64,000 bases of DNA from Bacillus sp. S/N-304-OC-R1 (GTDB taxonomy: Bacteria; Bacillota; Bacilli; Bacillales; Cytobacillaceae), in contig NZ_JACWFE010000023.1 of NCBI RefSeq assembly GCF_019749375.1, positions 124,001 to 188,000 on the forward strand, in the 5' to 3' direction. A model generated the notes under the pieces. It was not told where the DNA came from. It worked only from the letters and a program-made list of their open reading frames with translations, and ran no database searches. Numbering within the stretch: position 1 is the first letter of the stretch; each line of letters begins with the position of its first letter. A program made the position numbers and the translations under genes. Of the stretch, positions 42,306 through 52,948 are shown one piece after another.

Positions 42306-43328
42306 TTATTGATTTAATAACTCGTTAGCTGCTCCTTCATCGGTAATCAGAACCGTTGCTGCTGGAGCCTGTTTCATGTAAGAAGCGATCGCTTTTGCCT
42401 TTGAAGCGCCTCCTGCTGCAGCAATAATATTCGGGATATTCGCCAAATCCTCCAGCTGAAGTCCAATAGTTTGTACTTTATGAACTACCTTGCCAGCCTT
42501 ATTGAAGTAATACCCAAATGCTTCTCCTTCAGCTTCCTCATCCATAATGATATTCAGGTCTTCTTCCCTTGATTTACGACGCTCTGCCATTGTCATAGCG
42601 TCCCCAATTCCATGCAAAACCATGCTAGCTGACTTAATCAAACATAAAACTTCTTTAATCTCCGGTTCCTTTACGATGGAGTTGTACATATCTCGACTGA
42701 CCTGATCCGGAACGTAGAGAACTTTATGTTTAGATTTTGTTCCATCTGCCATCGCAGCACATATTGTATTTGCCTGATTTTTCACATCCTCGCCGATCCC
42801 GCCTCTTGCCGGAAGGAATAGTAAGTCAAATTCTGAAAAATCAGGGGTTAGCATATTAGCAATTGCAGCCATTGTGGAGCCTCCAGTAACAGCAATCGTA
42901 TCTTTCCTGTTTACCTTCAATTTCATGTATGCAGCTGCTGCTCGCCCTAGCTCATTTTTAACCCATGGAAATTCATCGCTGTTACCAGGTACAATAATTA
43001 CCTTTTGAATCCCAAGCTTTCTTTGAAGCTTATCCTCTAAAGCATGAATACCTGCTATATCTCGCATCGCTTCTCTGAGCTCTTCAAGAAGATTTTTACC
43101 ATCTTCAGTTAAACTCATTCCAGCACTCGTTACCGTTAAAAGGTTTTGATTTTTTAAGAACTCCACTTCACTTCTGAGCACTCTTTCGGTCAGATTTAAA
43201 CTAACCGCTAAGCTCCTTCTTCCTACAGGCTCCATTAACCCTATGTAATGGAGGATTTGATGCCGTTTTTGCATAACAGCAAGCAAATCAGGTAATAATC
43301 TTTTTTGAATATCGATAAGTGAGTACAT
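42306..43328 (-). CDS. cggR: Central glycolytic genes regulator
   Basis: 340 residues of the SorC/DeoR family. The N-terminal helix-turn-helix (IGLMEPVGRRSLAVSLNLTERVLRSEVEFLKNQ) is followed by a sugar-phosphate-binding domain that senses fructose-1,6-bisphosphate (TGGSTMAAI, PARGGIGED, AAAGGASKAKAI segments). It represses the glycolytic operon in the absence of glycolytic flux. It is the first gene of the operon and is preceded by its own operator. Confidence 0.97.
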   Translation of the reverse strand: MYSLIDIQKRLLPDLLAVMQKRHQILHYIGLMEPVGRRSLAVSLNLTERVLRSEVEFLKNQNLLTVTSAGMSLTEDGKNLLEELREAMRDIAGIHALEDKLQRKLGIQKVIIVPGNSDEFPWVKNELGRAAAAYMKLKVNRKDTIAVTGGSTMAAIANMLTPDFSEFDLLFLPARGGIGEDVKNQANTICAAMADGTKSKHKVLYVPDQVSRDMYNSIVKEPEIKEVLCLIKSASMVLHGIGDAMTMAERRKSREEDLNIIMDEEAEGEAFGYYFNKAGKVVHKVQTIGLQLEDLANIPNIIAAAGGASKAKAIASYMKQAPAATVLITDEGAANELLNQ

Positions 43329-43353
43329 TTCTTCTGCCCCTTTAGTCTTATAT

Positions 43354-43390
43354 GGACATTATATGTCCCTCGTAGTCATATTGTGTCCCA
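43354..43390 (-). promoter_or_regulatory. CggR operator
   Basis: On the minus strand two half-operators follow one another: TGGGACACAATATGAC and, after a short spacer, AGGGACATATAATGTCC. This fits the B. subtilis CggR operator form (GGGAC-N6-TGTC repeated). It lies 26 bases upstream of the cggR start. I could not place the promoter boxes with confidence. Confidence 0.75.
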
Positions 43391-43402
43391 TAAAGGGTAA
43401 AA

Positions 43403-43444
43403 AAAATCACCCCTGCTCAAATTTATTTTAACAGGAGTCATTTA
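43403..43444 (-). terminator. Terminator of the sigL-glutaredoxin unit
   Basis: Minus-strand TGACTCCTG / CAGGGGTGA imperfect stem with a long AT loop, then eight T residues, between the glutaredoxin-like gene and cggR. Confidence 0.65.
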
Positions 43445-43464
43445 AGAGTACAACTATTAAGCTT

Positions 43465-43710
43465 TTATTTTTTTCTGAATTCTTCTTCTAGAGTAACGGT
43501 ATCAATTTGCCCGTATTGAACCTCTTTCCCGTCAATTTCAACAACCGGGATCATCAGTCCATATTTTTCTGTCAGTTCGTCACTAGTATCAATATCTATT
43601 TCTCTATAATTAAAATCGAATTCTTCTTGAAGGTCCATTACAATCGTTTTCGCTTTATCACATAATGGACAGCGATTACGTGTATAAAGCACAAGCGTAC
43701 GTTCGTTCAA
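43465..43710 (-). CDS. Glutaredoxin-family protein
   Basis: 81 residues, one thioredoxin-fold domain. The redox motif CPLC is at about residues 14-17 (YTRNRCPLCDKAK), and the cis-Pro loop is IPVVEIDG. Small proteins of this type lack the glutathione-binding signature of classical glutaredoxins and may reduce or sense disulfides in concert with bacillithiol or thioredoxin. The start is TTG after AAGGAGAAATAGCA. It lies 19 bases downstream of sigL, in the same unit. Confidence 0.85.
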   Translation of the reverse strand: MNERTLVLYTRNRCPLCDKAKTIVMDLQEEFDFNYREIDIDTSDELTEKYGLMIPVVEIDGKEVQYGQIDTVTLEEEFRKK

Positions 43711-43729
43711 TGCTATTTCTCCTTTATTA

Positions 43730-45067
43730 TCAATCGTATCGTTTGCGTTTAGAGGAAGATGGGATGCCTAGCTGATCACGATACTTTGCAATCGTTCTCC
43801 TTGATACAACCATACCCTCCTGGTCTTTCAGCATCTCAACTAAATCCTGATCTGACAAAGGCTTCTGTTTATTCTCGCCTTCAATCAGTTTCGTTATTAA
43901 TGTTTTAACTTGTGTTGAAGACGTGTTTTCTTCAGAAGTCGTTTTGATTGTGCTTGAAAAGAAAGATCTTAATTCAAAGGTGCCAAATGGTGTTTGGGCG
44001 TACTTCTCCCTTACAGCCCGGCTAACCGTAGACTCGTGAATATCAAGCTCATCAGCGATCTCTTTCATGATCATCGGCTTTAAGTAAGTCGGACCTTTCA
44101 TGAAAAATTCCTGCTGCTTCTCTACAATTTTTAATGCTACCTTTGACAGTGTTTCTTTTCTCTGCTCAATACTTTTCATGATCCAATAATAGTCCTGCTG
44201 GTTTTCCTGCAAAAACCGTTTGACCTGCTTATCTTTATGAGAAGAAAACTTTTTAAAATAATCATCATTAAAACTAATTTTCGGTAAGGCTTCATCAAAG
44301 ACACTCACAGAGAATGAGGTACCATCCCAATCTATAATCACATCCGGAACAATATATGCAGATCTTTCATGCTGAAAGGAAGAGGCCGGCCGAGGATTTA
44401 ATGTTTGAATTAAATCAAAAACCTCTTGGATTTCAGGCAGTTTTATACCTAGGTCCTTTGAGATTTCCCTCCACTTCTTGTCCGCAAAGCGTTCAAAATG
44501 TTTTTCTATTATTTCTTCAGCTAAATTATTTCTATTCTCCAGCCTTTGCAATTGCAAAAGGATGCATTCCTGCAAATTTCTTGCACCTATTCCGGCTGGT
44601 TCCGCCCCCTGTATTTGCTTGATGGCTTTCTCCACTTCTTCGGACGGAATTTGAAAACGAGCAGCCACCTCAGATGGTTCCCCATGCAAGTAACCGTTTT
44701 CATCAATGCAATGAATTAAATAATCAAGAACCTTTTCCCCGTTCACAATGGAATGTATGAGCTTAAAGTCAAGCTGAGACTTAATATGCTCATCTAAGTA
44801 GGGCTCTATTTTTCCGATTTGCTCAATCCAATTTTGTTTGTCTTTTTCAACTTTTTTCTTGGTTGGCTTTGCTCGGTCAAAGCGGGGGTCCATCGCTTGA
44901 ACGTTCCCGGATTCAATTTGCAATAAAGGATTTTCCAATGCTTTATTCTCAAGGAATTCAGAAAGCTCCTGCGCATTATATTGTAACAATGCAATCGCCT
45001 GAGTCAGCTCTTGAGTCATTGTTAGCTTTAATGTTTGCTGCTGCCATAATCCAGCCTGTAACTTCAT
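43730..45067 (-). CDS. sigL: RNA polymerase sigma-54 factor
   Basis: 445 residues. The Gln/Leu-rich region I (LWQQQTLKLTMTQELTQAIALLQY), core-binding domain, helix-turn-helix and the C-terminal RpoN box (SRRTIAKYRDQLGI) are complete. It directs polymerase to -12/-24 promoters that need AAA+ activators; in B. subtilis these serve levanase, arginine, acetoin and isoleucine/valine catabolism. No -12/-24 promoter was noted in this window. Confidence 0.97.
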   Translation of the reverse strand: MKLQAGLWQQQTLKLTMTQELTQAIALLQYNAQELSEFLENKALENPLLQIESGNVQAMDPRFDRAKPTKKKVEKDKQNWIEQIGKIEPYLDEHIKSQLDFKLIHSIVNGEKVLDYLIHCIDENGYLHGEPSEVAARFQIPSEEVEKAIKQIQGAEPAGIGARNLQECILLQLQRLENRNNLAEEIIEKHFERFADKKWREISKDLGIKLPEIQEVFDLIQTLNPRPASSFQHERSAYIVPDVIIDWDGTSFSVSVFDEALPKISFNDDYFKKFSSHKDKQVKRFLQENQQDYYWIMKSIEQRKETLSKVALKIVEKQQEFFMKGPTYLKPMIMKEIADELDIHESTVSRAVREKYAQTPFGTFELRSFFSSTIKTTSEENTSSTQVKTLITKLIEGENKQKPLSDQDLVEMLKDQEGMVVSRRTIAKYRDQLGIPSSSKRKRYD

Positions 45068-45268
45068 CTCATATCCCCCCTCTCATCCATTTTACATGAA
45101 GGAGAACAAATGGTGAATGGGAATATACTGGCATAGTTACTGCTTTAACCGGAAAAAGTGAAGCCATAACTGGCCAAACCATTGATAGGTCTAGAATATT
45201 TTTTATTTTCCGACCTCGATAGGGAGAAGAAATTTCTTTTTTTCTTATTAGTTATAGGCATATTCACA

Positions 45269-45302
45269 CAAAAAAACTCTTGCTCAAAAATGAACAGGAG
45301 TT
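45269..45302 (-). terminator. Terminator of the tRNA-Arg gene
   Basis: Minus-strand AACTCCTGTTCA / TGAGCAAGAGTT imperfect stem followed by seven T residues, 10 bases after the tRNA. Confidence 0.75.
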
Positions 45303-45311
45303 TTTGCTTAG

Positions 45312-45383
45312 CGCCCTCGGCAGGAATCGAACCCACATCTTAAGAACCGGAATCTCACGTGCTATCCGTTGCACCACGAGGGC
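45312..45383 (-). tRNA. tRNA-Arg (anticodon CCG)
   Basis: Cloverleaf on the minus strand: acceptor GCCCTCG / CGAGGGC, D arm GTGC-loop-GCAC, anticodon stem TGAGA / TCTTA with loop TTCCGGT (anticodon CCG, decoding CGG), T loop TTCGATT. The 3' CCA is not encoded. Its position next to clpP matches the B. subtilis trnQ-Arg locus. Confidence 0.95.
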
Positions 45384-45552
45384 AAATATAGGATAAGGTA
45401 TTTTTTATGCTACGATTACATATTATATAATATTTTTTCACAGTTTGCAAGCTGACCTTTGTTTAAAATCTGGTGAGGCGGGTATGATGGAAACGAGAGA
45501 ATTTTCAAGCAAACAGTGTCGAACGATTACTTTGTCCATCAAAAGTGAATTG

Positions 45553-45582
45553 TTTGACCTTTATTGACCATCAGTGTATCAT
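45553..45582 (+). promoter_or_regulatory. clpP promoter with overlapping CtsR operator
   Basis: TTGACC (45554-45559), 17-base spacer, TATCAT (45577-45582). TTTGACCTTTATTGACC at 45553-45569 is, read on the other strand, the tandem CtsR heptad GGTCAAT-AAA-GGTCAAA, and it covers the -35. Class III heat-shock repression by CtsR is expected. The rest of 45384-45659 shows no other gene. Confidence 0.85.
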
Positions 45583-45659
45583 AAAATTACATAAAGAAAA
45601 AACATCTTTCGTCTAACAGACTTTGAATGTTTATCTTACTTTAAAGGAGGAATTTACAA

Positions 45660-46259
45660 ATGAATTTAATCCCTACAGTTATTGAACAAACAAATAGGGG
45701 AGAGCGTGCTTATGACATTTACTCCCGTCTTCTAAAAGACCGTATCATTATGCTTGGAAGTGCAATCGATGATCATGTGTCAAACTCCATTGTTGCTCAA
45801 TTGCTTTTCCTTGAAGCGGAAAACCCTGAAAAGGATATTACATTGTACATTAACAGCCCCGGTGGAAGCATTACAGCAGGTATGGCGATCTATGATACAA
45901 TGCAATACATTAAAGCAGATGTATCAACAGTATGTATCGGTATGGCTGCTTCAATGGGTGCATTCCTTCTGGCTGCAGGTGAAAAAGGCAAGCGCTATGT
46001 GCTTCCAAACAGTGAAGTAATGATTCACCAGCCACTTGGCGGAGCTCAAGGTCAAGCGACTGAAATCGAAATCGCTGCTAAGCGTATTTTATTCCTTCGC
46101 GACAAGTTAAACCAAATTCTTGCAGACCGCACTGGCCAGCCGCTTGAAGTCATTGCACGCGACACAGACCGCGACAACTTCATGACAGCTGAAAAAGCTC
46201 TTGAGTATGGTTTAGTTGACAAAATTATTACTCGTTTAGATGAAAAGAAAGATAAATAA
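45660..46259 (+). CDS. clpP: ATP-dependent Clp protease proteolytic subunit
   Basis: 199 residues with the Ser-His-Asp triad at S98 ([10 protein letters not shown]), H123 (MIHQPLGG) and D172 ([10 protein letters not shown]). It forms the 14-mer chamber that works with ClpX, ClpC and ClpE unfoldases, degrading among others ssrA-tagged proteins from the tmRNA system encoded at 21.2 kb. AAAGGAGG precedes the ATG. CtsR control is visible upstream, and a terminator follows. Confidence 0.99.
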   Translation: MNLIPTVIEQTNRGERAYDIYSRLLKDRIIMLGSAIDDHVSNSIVAQLLFLEAENPEKDITLYINSPGGSITAGMAIYDTMQYIKADVSTVCIGMAASMGAFLLAAGEKGKRYVLPNSEVMIHQPLGGAQGQATEIEIAAKRILFLRDKLNQILADRTGQPLEVIARDTDRDNFMTAEKALEYGLVDKIITRLDEKKDK

Positions 46260-46265
46260 GAACAT

Positions 46266-46311
46266 AAAAAAACAACTCGCCAAGTTTCAATTTAGTGCGA
46301 GTTGTTTTTTT
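46266..46311. terminator. Bidirectional terminator between clpP and crh
   Basis: Perfect AACAACTCGC / GCGAGTTGTT stem with T runs on both strands, placed between convergent genes. Confidence 0.88.
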
Positions 46312-46312
46312 G

Positions 46313-46570
46313 TTAATGCTCTTGTTGGATATATTCCGCAAGCTCTTCGATGGCTTGGGCTTCATCCCTTCCATCACAAATTAATGTAATAACAGAACCT
46401 GAGCTTACAGCCAGGCTCATTAAGCCCATTATACTTTTTGCATTTACTTTTTTGCCGTCCTTTTCAAGGAAAACATCTGATGAAAAACGATTTGCCTCCT
46501 GAACGAATAATGCTGCTGGTCTTGCCTGTAATCCTGTTTTTAATTTAACTTCTACTTGTTTTTCTAGCAT
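46313..46570 (-). CDS. crh: HPr-like protein Crh
   Basis: 85 residues with the HPr fold. The phospho-accepting His15 of HPr is replaced by Gln (GLQARPA, Q15), while the regulatory Ser46 is present (NAKSIMGLM). It therefore cannot take part in PTS sugar transport but can be phosphorylated by HPrK and act as a CcpA corepressor, which fits the cre sites elsewhere in the window. It is the last gene of the yvcI-rapZ-yvcK-whiA-crh operon. Confidence 0.97.
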   Translation of the reverse strand: MLEKQVEVKLKTGLQARPAALFVQEANRFSSDVFLEKDGKKVNAKSIMGLMSLAVSSGSVITLICDGRDEAQAIEELAEYIQQEH

Positions 46571-46608
46571 TTTTCTCTTTCCTCCCCTATAAGAACCTTC
46601 ATTAATGG

Positions 46609-47550
46609 TTAAATCGATTCTCCTGCTCTCAATTTTTCAGCTATCTCGTCTATTTTCCTCAACCGATGATTGATTCCTGATTTACTAATGTTACCGCCTG
46701 AAACCATTTCACCGAGCTCTTTCAATGTAACATCTTGGTATGTTACACGTAGCTCTGCAATTTCTCTTAATTTATCTGGTAATATATGAAGGCCGACCGT
46801 TTCGTCAATGAATCGAATGTTCTCCACTTGACGCAGAGCGGCACCGATTGTTTTATTTAAGTTCGCTGTTTCACAATTTACGAGACGATTGACCGAATTA
46901 CGCATATCGCGTACGATTCGAATATCCTCGAATTTAAGAAGCGCATTATGAGCCCCAATTACACCTAAGAAATCAGTAATCTTTTCAGCTTCCTTTAAGT
47001 ATGTGATAAATCCTTTTTTTCTTTCTAGTGTTTTACTATTTAGGTCAAAAGTATTCATCAATTCACAAAGAGAATCATTATGTTCTTTATATAGTGAAAA
47101 AATTTCAAGGTGATAAGATGAGGTCTCTGGATTATTGACCGAACCGCCTGCCAAAAAGGCTCCACGTAAATAAGATCGTTTACAACATTTCTTTTTGATC
47201 AGCTCTTCAGAAATATTATGTGTAAACACGAATCCATCGCTGAGGATTTTTAACTCATCTAATATTTCTCTTGCTTGCTCTGATAATCGGACTATATAGA
47301 CGTTATTTTTCTTCAGTCTCATTTTTTTGCGAACAAGAAGCTCTACTTGAACATGAAAGTTCTTTTTTATCAAGACATAGATTCTTCTTGCTATCGCTGC
47401 ATTTTCAGTTTGGATGTCCACAATTAACTTTCTGTTGGAAAAGGAGAGCGAACCATTCATCCGGATGAGCGCTGATAGTTCAGACTTTCCGCAGCAATCC
47501 TTGACTTCCAGATTCGTTAACTCCTTTTTCGTTTCTGAAGCGAAAGACAA
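46609..47550 (-). CDS. whiA: DNA-binding protein WhiA
   Basis: 313 residues starting at TTG ([15 protein letters not shown]) after AAGGGG; ten further upstream codons in the open frame are not part of the known protein. A degenerate LAGLIDADG-homing-endonuclease-like domain ([18 protein letters not shown]) is followed by a C-terminal helix-turn-helix ([29 protein letters not shown]). In B. subtilis WhiA affects chromosome segregation and division; in actinomycetes it drives sporulation. Confidence 0.97.
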   Translation of the reverse strand: MSFASETKKELTNLEVKDCCGKSELSALIRMNGSLSFSNRKLIVDIQTENAAIARRIYVLIKKNFHVQVELLVRKKMRLKKNNVYIVRLSEQAREILDELKILSDGFVFTHNISEELIKKKCCKRSYLRGAFLAGGSVNNPETSSYHLEIFSLYKEHNDSLCELMNTFDLNSKTLERKKGFITYLKEAEKITDFLGVIGAHNALLKFEDIRIVRDMRNSVNRLVNCETANLNKTIGAALRQVENIRFIDETVGLHILPDKLREIAELRVTYQDVTLKELGEMVSGGNISKSGINHRLRKIDEIAEKLRAGESI

Positions 47551-47618
47551 TTCCTTCACCCCTTCTAAAGCGGGCAGCACCTTTCACTTTTAATAAGTTC
47601 ATTGGCGCTAATCCTTCA

Positions 47619-48602
47619 TTATTTTTTATACTGTTTTTCCATTTCGTCCATTAGAATAGAGTATAGCATTAAAGCCACCTCTTTAGTATCATGACGAATT
47701 GCCCCATCTTTCAGGCTGACAATTTCTCCATGAATAACTTCTAGCCCTAGGGCATGAAGACGGTCTATATCAAAAATAACTGGCTGAGCCATTTCTTCAT
47801 TATAACGCTCCCGAACCTCAGCGGGAATATCCTCATTATTCACAAGAATCGTATTAATAAAAGAACAGTTCATATGGTCGTAAATCGCCTGAACATGATC
47901 ACTTGCTGAATAATTATAGGTTTCTCCAGCTTGTGTCATTAAATTACAAATATATACCTTTTTGGCCTTAGCTCGGCAAACTTCCGCTCCAAGCTTTGGA
48001 ACGAGGAGATTTGGCAAAATACTTGTATATAAGCTGCCTGGACCGATGATGATTAAATCCGCTTTTCGAATCGCTGAAATCGTTTCGGGAAGCGGTTTAA
48101 TATGTTTAGGTGTAAGGAAAACCTTTTTTATTTTTTTCCCAGAGTATGGAATTTTGGATTCGCCAGAAACGACTGTGCCATCTTCCATTTCAGCATGCAG
48201 CACAACACTTTGATTAGCAGCGGGCAATACTTTCCCTCTTACATTTAACACTTTGCTCATTTCCTGAATCGCATGAACAAAATTACCTGTAATGGAAGTC
48301 ATCGCTGCAAGAATTAAATTACCGAGCGAATGTCCCGATAATTCGTTCGAAGTAGTAAAACGGTGCTGAAACATCTCTTCAATGAGCGGCTCTACATCTG
48401 ATAGAGCTGCTAATACGTTGCGAATATCACCTGGAGGAGGAATATGCAAGTCACTTCTCAGCCGACCGGAGCTTCCTCCATCATCGGCTACGGTCACGAT
48501 CGCTGTGATGTCTACCGGATATTTCTTTAATCCCCGAAGCAATACAGGCAGCCCTGTCCCTCCGCCAATGATGACAACTCTCGGCTGTCGGTTCATTTTC
48601 AT
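47619..48602 (-). CDS. yvcK: Gluconeogenesis/cell-shape factor YvcK (GlmR)
   Basis: 327 residues of the CofD-like family. The nucleotide loop [16 protein letters not shown] and [13 protein letters not shown] are typical. It binds UDP-GlcNAc, and in B. subtilis it supports growth on gluconeogenic carbon sources, stimulating GlmS and thereby cell-wall precursor synthesis. The start overlaps the rapZ stop by four bases (ATGA), indicating coupling. A second ATG two codons later is also possible. Confidence 0.96.
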   Translation of the reverse strand: MKMNRQPRVVIIGGGTGLPVLLRGLKKYPVDITAIVTVADDGGSSGRLRSDLHIPPPGDIRNVLAALSDVEPLIEEMFQHRFTTSNELSGHSLGNLILAAMTSITGNFVHAIQEMSKVLNVRGKVLPAANQSVVLHAEMEDGTVVSGESKIPYSGKKIKKVFLTPKHIKPLPETISAIRKADLIIIGPGSLYTSILPNLLVPKLGAEVCRAKAKKVYICNLMTQAGETYNYSASDHVQAIYDHMNCSFINTILVNNEDIPAEVRERYNEEMAQPVIFDIDRLHALGLEVIHGEIVSLKDGAIRHDTKEVALMLYSILMDEMEKQYKK

Positions 48603-49492
48603 TCCCCTTTATCCTTTCTCCCCTGAATATCACGATGCGTAATTCGCGTATGATAGTCATCTTTAAAATAGTTTGCAATGTACTCAGTTAAAGCAACAGA
48701 GCGATGCTGTCCACCGGTACATCCGATCGCAATAACGAGCTGCGCCTTTCCTTCCCGCTTATAATGAGGAAGCATGAATCCCAGCAGGTCAGTTACCTTC
48801 TCTAGAAACTTTGTTGTTTCTGACCATTTATGAACATAATTATATACCTCTTCGTCAAGTCCCGTCTTTGGGCGCATATGTTCAATATAGTGAGGATTCG
48901 GCAAGAATCGGACATCAAATACGAGATCAGCATCAATTGGGATGCCATGCTTAAATCCAAATGACATTACATTGACAGTGAACATCGTCGTTTTATTAAT
49001 AGAGAATTCCGTTAGAATTTTTTCACGAAGCTCTCTAGGCTTTAACTGGGTTGTGTTATAAATAATTTGCGCTCTCCCTTTTAACTCCTCCAATAGTTCA
49101 CGTTCAAGCTTGATTCCTTCTAGAGGGAGTCCTGAAGGAGCAAGCGGATGAAATCTCCGTGTTTCTTTGTATCTTCGGACTAGTGTCGAATCTTCCGCAT
49201 CTAGAAACAGAATTTGCGGGGTAACCCAAGAAGTTTCGGATAGATCATCGAGTGCTTTAAACAGGTGATCAAAGAATTCTCGTCCCCGTAAATCCATAAC
49301 CAATGCTACCTTATTCATTTTATTCCCTGAATCTCTCATAAGTTCAAGGAATTTTGGCAGCAGCGTCGGCGGCAGATTATCGACACAGAAAAAGCCAAGA
49401 TCCTCAAAGCTTTGGATGGCTACTGTTTTTCCTGCACCTGACATCCCTGTAATAATAACGATTTGCGTTTCATTCACAGCACCCGTACTCAT
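48599..49492 (-). CDS. rapZ: RNase adapter-type nucleotide-binding protein RapZ/YvcJ
   Basis: 297 residues from the ATG after AGGGGGA; six upstream codons overlap the ribosome-binding site. Walker A is GMSGAGKT (about residues 16-23), and the C-terminal domain contains [18 protein letters not shown]. It hydrolyses GTP/ATP. In E. coli RapZ senses GlcN6P and guides GlmZ decay; in B. subtilis the protein (YvcJ) influences competence. The neighbouring yvcK also acts on amino-sugar metabolism. Confidence 0.96.
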   Translation of the reverse strand: MSTGAVNETQIVIITGMSGAGKTVAIQSFEDLGFFCVDNLPPTLLPKFLELMRDSGNKMNKVALVMDLRGREFFDHLFKALDDLSETSWVTPQILFLDAEDSTLVRRYKETRRFHPLAPSGLPLEGIKLERELLEELKGRAQIIYNTTQLKPRELREKILTEFSINKTTMFTVNVMSFGFKHGIPIDADLVFDVRFLPNPHYIEHMRPKTGLDEEVYNYVHKWSETTKFLEKVTDLLGFMLPHYKREGKAQLVIAIGCTGGQHRSVALTEYIANYFKDDYHTRITHRDIQGRKDKGE

Positions 49493-49518
49493 TCTATTTC
49501 CCCCTGACACTTACGAAC

Positions 49519-49980
49519 TTAACTAGGATCTAATCGATAACTAATTAGCTCAAAATTTGGTGTATATGTGAAGGTCCCATAAATAATGCCTTTGCCTTGA
49601 ACCATATAGTCCAGAATATGATAATCCCCTGCAGCCATCGGCAGGTTCTTTATTTCCTCAAAAGGGTGCCAGCGGAGTTTTCCCTCTTCTGATTCATCCA
49701 GATTTAAGCCATCCGCTTCCGTGGCAAGAAAGGTAAACATCATCCATTCCGAAAGAACCTTGTCGCCTTCCTTCATAATAAAGGTAAAAATCCCTTTAAT
49801 ATTCGGGTTGCGCAAGTAAATGCCTGTTTCCTCTCTAAATTCACGAATACAGGAGTCCCGCACCGATTCTCCCGGCTCCATCTTGCCTCCCGGTGCTACC
49901 CACCAGCCCCGTCTTGGTTTTTGTAATAATAGCACTTGATTATCCTTTAATAAAACACAGTTGGTGACTCGCTGCATCAT
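49519..49980 (-). CDS. yvcI: Nudix hydrolase YvcI
   Basis: 153 residues with a full Nudix box, GGKMEPGESVRDSCIREFREETGI, resembling MutT/8-oxo-dGTPase type enzymes; the actual substrate is not known. It is the first gene of the rapZ-yvcK-whiA-crh operon, 26 bases upstream of rapZ. Two adjacent ATGs follow GAGGTGAA; the first is used here. Confidence 0.93.
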   Translation of the reverse strand: MMQRVTNCVLLKDNQVLLLQKPRRGWWVAPGGKMEPGESVRDSCIREFREETGIYLRNPNIKGIFTFIMKEGDKVLSEWMMFTFLATEADGLNLDESEEGKLRWHPFEEIKNLPMAAGDYHILDYMVQGKGIIYGTFTYTPNFELISYRLDPS

Positions 49981-50038
49981 TTCACCTCATTTTTTCGGTC
50001 TAACTTCCATATTTTTATAGGTCTGCATATGTCACTTC

Positions 50039-50067
50039 ATTATACTATTTTTGTTATACGGTAACAA
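50039..50067 (-). promoter_or_regulatory. Promoter of the yvcI-rapZ-yvcK-whiA-crh operon
   Basis: TTGTTA, 17-base spacer, TATAAT on the minus strand, about 55 bases upstream of yvcI. Confidence 0.8.
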
Positions 50068-50154
50068 CGAATTGAAAGTTTCAACATTTGGATAAAGTGC
50101 AGGTTTCAAAAGCAATCGCATTCTCTAAAGGAATATTCTAACAATTTATAATCA

Positions 50155-50185
50155 CAAAAAAAAGAGCACAGACGAATCTGTGCTT
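50155..50185 (-). terminator. Second terminator between trxB and yvcI
   Basis: Perfect AGCACAGA / TCTGTGCT stem (minus strand) followed by eight T residues. A separate trxB terminator lies about 160 bases upstream, so what this one terminates is unclear; 50186-50340 between them contains no recognisable gene. Confidence 0.8.
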
Positions 50186-50340
50186 AAACAAGGGTTATAT
50201 CTTTAAAAGGGGGTCAATTTCTATTTATATGATACCTGATTTTTATTTCACTTCTGTTACAGGAGAATTAAAACGCAGTTACGTTTTGTAAAGTTATTTC
50301 TTGCCCCCTTGGCATTTGTTTTTGTTTCTATCTACAAAGC

Positions 50341-50366
50341 AAAAAGCCGCACAATAGCGGCCTTTT
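50341..50366 (-). terminator. Terminator of trxB
   Basis: Minus-strand GGCCGC / GCGGC stem with loop TATTGT, then TTTTT, immediately after the trxB stop. Confidence 0.85.
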
Positions 50367-50369
50367 TCA

Positions 50370-51326
<957 letters not shown>

Positions 51327-51454
51327 TCACTCCTTCATTAACAGTAACCACATCTGGCGATTGTTGTGATTAACTTTTCCCAGTCAAATCAGTATTATTA
51401 TGGCCTTTCTACCATCATCCTATAAAAATTACCGGTGGATGTCTAAATATCTGC

Positions 51455-52948
51455 TCATGATGAAGGAAGTGCTTTTAAGAGCTTCACATACTTGCTTAAT
51501 GTAGAAGTAGAAATTCCATATTTATCTGCTATTTCCTGCTGTGATATTTTCCCTTGTCTCAATTTGAGCCATGTATATTCAACTGCCGCTGCCCATGCTT
51601 CATTATTTTTTATAGGTTGATTTTGGTTAACGGCTTCTACAAATATTGCAAACCATAACAAAAATAAGCCTGCCTCAACCGTGCCGATCGGATGATACGT
51701 ATTGTATAAAATAGCAGCAATATCATGAACCGGAACAGATTGTTCATGTCCCTTACGGATAGAAGCTAAGTATTCCCGCTCTAAATGTGAGAATTTGATG
51801 TTTTGATTCATTTCCTTAGAAGCAAGAATGTCTTCTTTACCGTCGGACATAGCCGTTAGGAAAAGAGCAAAAAGTCGTTCCTCAATATGATCACTGTCTA
51901 ATTTTTTTAATATAGAAGCATTGTGATTCTCAAATCCGTTAATCGTTGTTTTTTCCTCATTCCAAGGTTCAAAGCCAGCTTTATCAGGATTATATTCAAC
52001 CGCTTTTTCCCAGGCTGATTGAGCAATCTTTTCTCTCCCCGTATAATAAGCGGCATAAGAGAGCCAATAATAAAAAGCACCGTCTCCGTCAAAGCCTTTC
52101 TTCTGAAGCTTTCGAAGCCATGTGAAAGCAGCCTCATATTCACCAATTAATGCAAAGGTTGCTCCAAGCTTAAACTGGTGCTCAATCAATAATGGATTGA
52201 TTTTCTTCAGCACTTCTTTAAGCGCCTTCACTTCTTTATAGTCACGCTCGTAAAAGGCGAAAACAAGCTTATTGCATAGTGCATGTAAGTTTCCGGGATT
52301 CTCTTCAAATACTTTTTCCAGAATATCGGCTGCTTTTTGAACTTCTCCTAGATAAAAATAAGCTAGGGCTAAGTTGTTATAAGCTGACCAGTATTCAGGA
52401 TATTCATCTATAACTGAATTAAGGATTTCGACCGCTTTTGGAAAATGACCAGATTCGAGTAATTCTCGCGCCTGCTCCTGCTTCGTAATGAGATCATCCT
52501 GTTCATAAAGCTCTTCATCCATCTCCTCAGCTTCGATTGTCAGCAAATCGAGAAGATCAATCGTTTCATCAGCAAATTCGCCATCCTCATCTAATTCTAA
52601 ATATAAATTAGCATGATGATAAGCATCCTTAAAGAAGCCTAAATAGGCGTAATTATTAGCGAGAAAATAGTGGCATTCCACCATATCCTCATCAAGCTCT
52701 TCAAGAATTTTGTGCAGCAAGCTATTTGCATGCTGATAATCGCCCATTTCGGAACAAATCACTGCCAGCTGGCATACAATCATTGGCTCATCAGGCTCTA
52801 GCTGCATGGCACGCTGTAAATATTTCTTTGCTTTATATAAATCCCTTTTATGGTAAGCCTTTAAGCCTTTTGCAAAATAGTACTCACCTGTCGGGTTAAA
52901 TAATAGTACTTTTCCTTTAGTTTTTCTTGCTTTAGAGTCTTTACTCAT
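51455..52948 (-). CDS. yvcD: TPR-repeat protein YvcD
   Basis: 497 residues from the ATG after GGTGGAGGATTTC; a GTG four codons upstream overlaps that site. At least six tetratricopeptide-like repeats (about 25-330; for example YFAKGLKAYHKRDLYKAKKY, YWSAYNNLALAYFYLGEVQK) build a protein-interaction superhelix. The C-terminus ends in a helix-turn-helix (KISQQEIADKYGISTSTLSK), which suggests a DNA-binding role besides protein contacts. Function unknown. In B. subtilis it precedes the his operon; here the six-gene cassette intervenes. Confidence 0.9.
   Translation of the reverse strand: MSKDSKARKTKGKVLLFNPTGEYYFAKGLKAYHKRDLYKAKKYLQRAMQLEPDEPMIVCQLAVICSEMGDYQHANSLLHKILEELDEDMVECHYFLANNYAYLGFFKDAYHHANLYLELDEDGEFADETIDLLDLLTIEAEEMDEELYEQDDLITKQEQARELLESGHFPKAVEILNSVIDEYPEYWSAYNNLALAYFYLGEVQKAADILEKVFEENPGNLHALCNKLVFAFYERDYKEVKALKEVLKKINPLLIEHQFKLGATFALIGEYEAAFTWLRKLQKKGFDGDGAFYYWLSYAAYYTGREKIAQSAWEKAVEYNPDKAGFEPWNEEKTTINGFENHNASILKKLDSDHIEERLFALFLTAMSDGKEDILASKEMNQNIKFSHLEREYLASIRKGHEQSVPVHDIAAILYNTYHPIGTVEAGLFLLWFAIFVEAVNQNQPIKNNEAWAAAVEYTWLKLRQGKISQQEIADKYGISTSTLSKYVKLLKALPSS

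Noticed and set aside
45145..45336. 63-aa minus-strand frame
   Set aside because: It overlaps the tRNA-Arg gene and its terminator.
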